64,000 bases of DNA, taken from contig NC_134834.1 in assembly GCF_004210375.1 (NCBI RefSeq), forward strand, positions 162,273,290 through 162,337,289, in the 5' to 3' direction. A program made the position numbers and the translations under genes. Positions 63,101 through 64,000 of the stretch are shown here, piece after piece (the first letter of the stretch is position 1; the number at the start of each line of letters is the position of its first letter). This DNA comes from Tachypleus tridentatus (taxonomy: Eukaryota > Arthropoda > Merostomata > Xiphosura > Limulidae). The notes beneath the pieces were generated by a model. It saw only the letters and a list, made by a program, of their open reading frames with translations. It was not told the DNA's origin and ran no database searches.

Positions 63101-63415
63101 CAAGCTCGTTTTCAGCAATGTTTAATTATCTTTCACTCGTTGTATTATAGTACCTTTTCTACCCCAGGATTTACCATATAACTCAATTTTGATTTATATA
63201 ATTTGGAACAATTTTATCTGTATTGAACCAGTATCGTTTAAAAAGATTAACAATACAGTTTTTACTTATGTATTCTAATGCAATAAACCAATTATATTTT
63301 ACAGAGCATCATTAAGTCCAGTAACTTGACTGTGGAACAAACAATCAGGAAAAATCTCTCCACCTTTTACTTGCTTATATGTTGTTCTATTGGAACAACC
63401 AACATTCTATTTAAC
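48110..63415 (+). CDS. Gene B: tandem paralogue of gene A, partial, apparent frameshift
   Basis: Exons 48110-48169, 59132-59221, 61159-61241, 62900-62998 and 63305-63415; it continues beyond the window. Exon order, lengths (83 and 99 nt identical) and phases follow gene A. It encodes TM1 (MSCCGFSLYI... then LESIFGISWVVM), a short first loop, TM2 ending ALLYG, TM3 and the start of TM4. The N-terminal Cys-Cys is closer to LAPTM-like proteins than gene A is. Exon 2 enters in phase 0 but must leave in phase 1, and its 90 nt cannot do that. A stop (TGA at 59171) appears after 13 codons, while a one-base shift restores an open frame to the donor. Either the gene is damaged, the sequence has a one-base error, or an unseen exon changes the phase. 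The first intron is about 11 kb. Confidence 0.65.
49515..49630 (-). mobile_element. 120-bp family SINE, diverged
   Basis: 'aaaacaaagccaccttgtg' and 'catcgaaccccaaaattcca' retained. Confidence 0.6.
50221..50340 (+). mobile_element. 120-bp family SINE
   Basis: Almost consensus through the head and core, with a short tail. Confidence 0.88.
50510..51010 (-). mobile_element. Jockey-like LINE fragment (RNase H end and C-terminal Cys/His motif)
   Basis: On the minus strand VPYMDYGPVF (cf. IPYxDLKP), WQSTWSEQRENKLFQIK, KEEVVLTRL, then after a frameshift CSLCNTQITISHILLSCHRY, the C-x2-C-H-C motif usual at the end of Jockey-clade ORF2. Only this 3' piece remains. Confidence 0.8.
51390..51500 (-). mobile_element. 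120-bp family SINE, diverged
   Basis: 'gagcaaagccacattggact' and 'agcccgtagacttatc' remain in order. Confidence 0.6.
51896..52020 (+). repeat. 54-bp tandem repeat, about 2.3 copies
   Basis: The unit contains 'accttggcgccctgagccat' and 'gtaacgtttgattatttaca'. The first two units are nearly identical. Confidence 0.92.
52217..52426 (+). repeat. 35-bp minisatellite, 6 copies
   Basis: The unit starts 'attgctttacatagacctta'. Only single-base differences between copies. Confidence 0.97.
52685..52870 (+). mobile_element. RTE-like reverse transcriptase C-terminal fragment
   Basis: TKTKVMV followed by SFFLGSYKSKSGTNSKEMHRR matches the KTKxMV ... F.YLGS ... EI.RR pattern found after the catalytic box of RTE-type RTs. 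A short relic. Confidence 0.6.
53027..53280 (-). mobile_element. 275-bp family SINE, head partly deleted
   Basis: Reverse copy. The segment between the B box and the end of the head is shortened. Confidence 0.88.
53862..53948 (-). mobile_element. 120-bp family SINE, tail missing
   Basis: Head and core only, ending 'taccagcggggtacc'. Confidence 0.75.
54155..54330 (-). mobile_element. Probable very old 275-bp SINE relic
   Basis: 'gctgtccctaattctgaagt', 'ggaaggcaaccaatca' and 'ggattgactgtcacgt' occur in SINE order. Confidence 0.5.
55183..55453 (+). mobile_element. 275-bp family SINE, full length
   Basis: TSD CATATTTTTGC at 55172-55182 and 55454-55464. Confidence 0.94.
57445..57565 (-). mobile_element. 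120-bp family SINE
   Basis: TSD AGATACTTTGTA at 57433-57444 and 57566-57577. Confidence 0.92.
57631..57763 (+). mobile_element. 120-bp family SINE, near consensus
   Basis: TSD GTAATGCTA at 57622-57630 and 57764-57772. Opposite in orientation to the copy 66 bp upstream. Confidence 0.92.
59132..59221 (+). CDS. Gene B exon 2, frame broken
   Basis: Acceptor tatatttcag, donor gtacgt. In phase 0 it reads LESIFGISWVVMV then TGA, aligning with VESIWSVIWSLWA of gene A. From about 59168 the open frame is shifted by one base (LTLIDTNPNEIEYSASE), aligning with the LLLENP region. Confidence 0.65.
59390..59456 (+). mobile_element. 120-bp family SINE, 5' truncated
   Basis: Begins at the B-box-like GATTCCCGTCGG and keeps the CA tail. 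Confidence 0.8.
59490..60250 (+). repeat. Highly degenerate tandem repeat, about 35-50 bp period
   Basis: Variants of 'gaacaagatgagctacatct' recur at irregular spacing (59511, 59787, 59875, 59987, 60017, 60180), with linking 'ctagaa' or 'cgaac' words. Confidence 0.6.
61159..61241 (+). CDS. Gene B exon 3 (TM2)
   Basis: Acceptor tttattgcag, donor gtaagt, 83 nt, phase 1 to 0. It encodes DKAIIIATVVLNGLW and ends ALLYGNS. Confidence 0.82.
61242..62899 (+). other. Gene B intron 3
   Basis: Contains one young SINE. The rest is AT-rich with no recognised feature; a minus-strand frame at 62383-62580 has no support. Confidence 0.6.
61426..61698 (-). mobile_element. 275-bp family SINE, full length
   Basis: TSD CTACAGTACAGAA at 61413-61425 and 61699-61711. 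Confidence 0.95.
62900..62998 (+). CDS. Gene B exon 4 (TM3)
   Basis: Acceptor atgctacag, donor gtttgc, 99 nt in phase 0. It encodes VKSKALITFWMIITII and continues to GYYGFKLQ. Confidence 0.82.
62999..63304 (+). other. Gene B intron 4
   Basis: 306 bp, AT-rich, nothing recognised. Confidence 0.6.
63305..63415 (+). CDS. Gene B exon 5 (loop, start of TM4)
   Basis: Acceptor ttttacag, donor gtaagt, 111 nt in phase 0. SIIKSSNLTVEQTIRKN aligns with SSLKKQAEDTSVETITNN of gene A exon 6, followed by a hydrophobic stretch with two Cys. Confidence 0.8.
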
Positions 63416-63561
63416 GTAAGTATAAAAAATAATAATGACTTATTCCAATATTTTAAGCAACAAATCTCACTTCCTGGGGTCTTAAAGCTCACTTATAGCT
63501 GCTCCAATACTTTCCTCATGCAGCAACATCTTTTCAATTTGTTCTCTTAAAACTTGACTTA

Positions 63562-63840
63562 CTGATGATGAATACCCGTTTCTGGTGTTACAAGTGCCTA
63601 CGCTGTTGTTGATGATAATAAATACCCGTTTCTGGTGTTACAAGTACCTACGCTGTTGTTGATAATGATGAATACCCGTTTCTGGTGTAAAAATGTATAC
63701 GCTGTTGTTGATAATGATGAATATCCGTTTCTGGTGTTACAAGTGCCAACGATGTTGTTGCTGACGATGAATACCCGTTTCTGGCGTTACAAGTGCCTAC
63801 GCTGTTGTTGATGATGATGAATTCCCGTTTCTGATGTATT
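63562..63840 (+). repeat. 50-bp minisatellite, 6 copies
   Basis: Copies begin at 63571, 63621, 63671, 63720, 63770 and 63820, each with 'aatacccgtttctggtgtta'. It lies 150 bp inside the intron after gene B exon 5. Confidence 0.95.
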
Positions 63841-64000
63841 CATGGTTATCCTGTTGCTGTGTTTAAACAGTTAGCGTCAACAAAATGTAATTATACTGAA
63901 TACTGTCTGTAATTATAATAAATTATATTATGATGTGCTTTTCTGGCGCACCGGTGAATTACTGAAGTTAAACGATACACACTAAAGCACATCGTAAACC
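63841..64000 (+). other. Right edge, intron of gene B
   Basis: No exon recognised. The TM4-completing exon of gene B should lie beyond the window. Confidence 0.5.

Overview
The window is animal nuclear DNA: AT-rich, with small exons bounded by GT/AG splice sites, kilobase-scale introns and many short interspersed repeats. Two abundant tRNA-headed SINE families, one of about 275 bp and one of about 120 bp ending in a CA-rich tail, are strongly reminiscent of repeats I associate with horseshoe crab (Limulus/Tachypleus) genomes. With an invertebrate Fat-like cadherin, this makes a chelicerate such as a horseshoe crab the best guess. The species call is inference from memory, not a search result.

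Region 1 (1-12,000) is the 3' end of a Fat-like (FAT1/2/3 type) giant atypical cadherin on the + strand. Four exons encode the last four EGF repeats, the transmembrane helix and the whole cytoplasmic tail, ending in a PDZ-ligand-like T-V-I-stop. Two of these exons (75 and 39 nt) are phase-symmetric and could be cassette exons. The last intron holds an antisense, decayed LINE that keeps the 5' half (ORF1-like, esterase-like, endonuclease) but shows no reverse transcriptase.

Region 2 (12,000-20,400) is intergenic: SINEs, old SINE relics, and an internally deleted mariner element (14,392-15,298) with near-perfect terminal inverted repeats and TA target sites.

Region 3 (20,427-47,115) is a nine-exon gene (gene A) for a predicted 318-residue four-transmembrane protein with a long hydrophilic C-terminal tail. 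It was assembled here from splice sites whose phases all agree. Its topology distantly recalls the LAPTM/Mtp four-transmembrane family. A second, alternative terminal exon with its own polyadenylation signal lies at 43,788.

Region 4 (48,110 to the right edge) is a tandem paralogue (gene B), starting about 1 kb downstream of gene A with the same exon plan (83 and 99 nt exons identical in length). Its exon 2 appears to carry a one-base frameshift and the gene runs off the window.

The long introns of both four-TM genes are filled with SINEs, minisatellites (46, 35, 54 and 50 bp units), a five-base microsatellite, a long foldback of about 230 bp, and fragments of Jockey-like and RTE-like retrotransposons. 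No CRISPR array, rRNA or genuine tRNA gene was seen.
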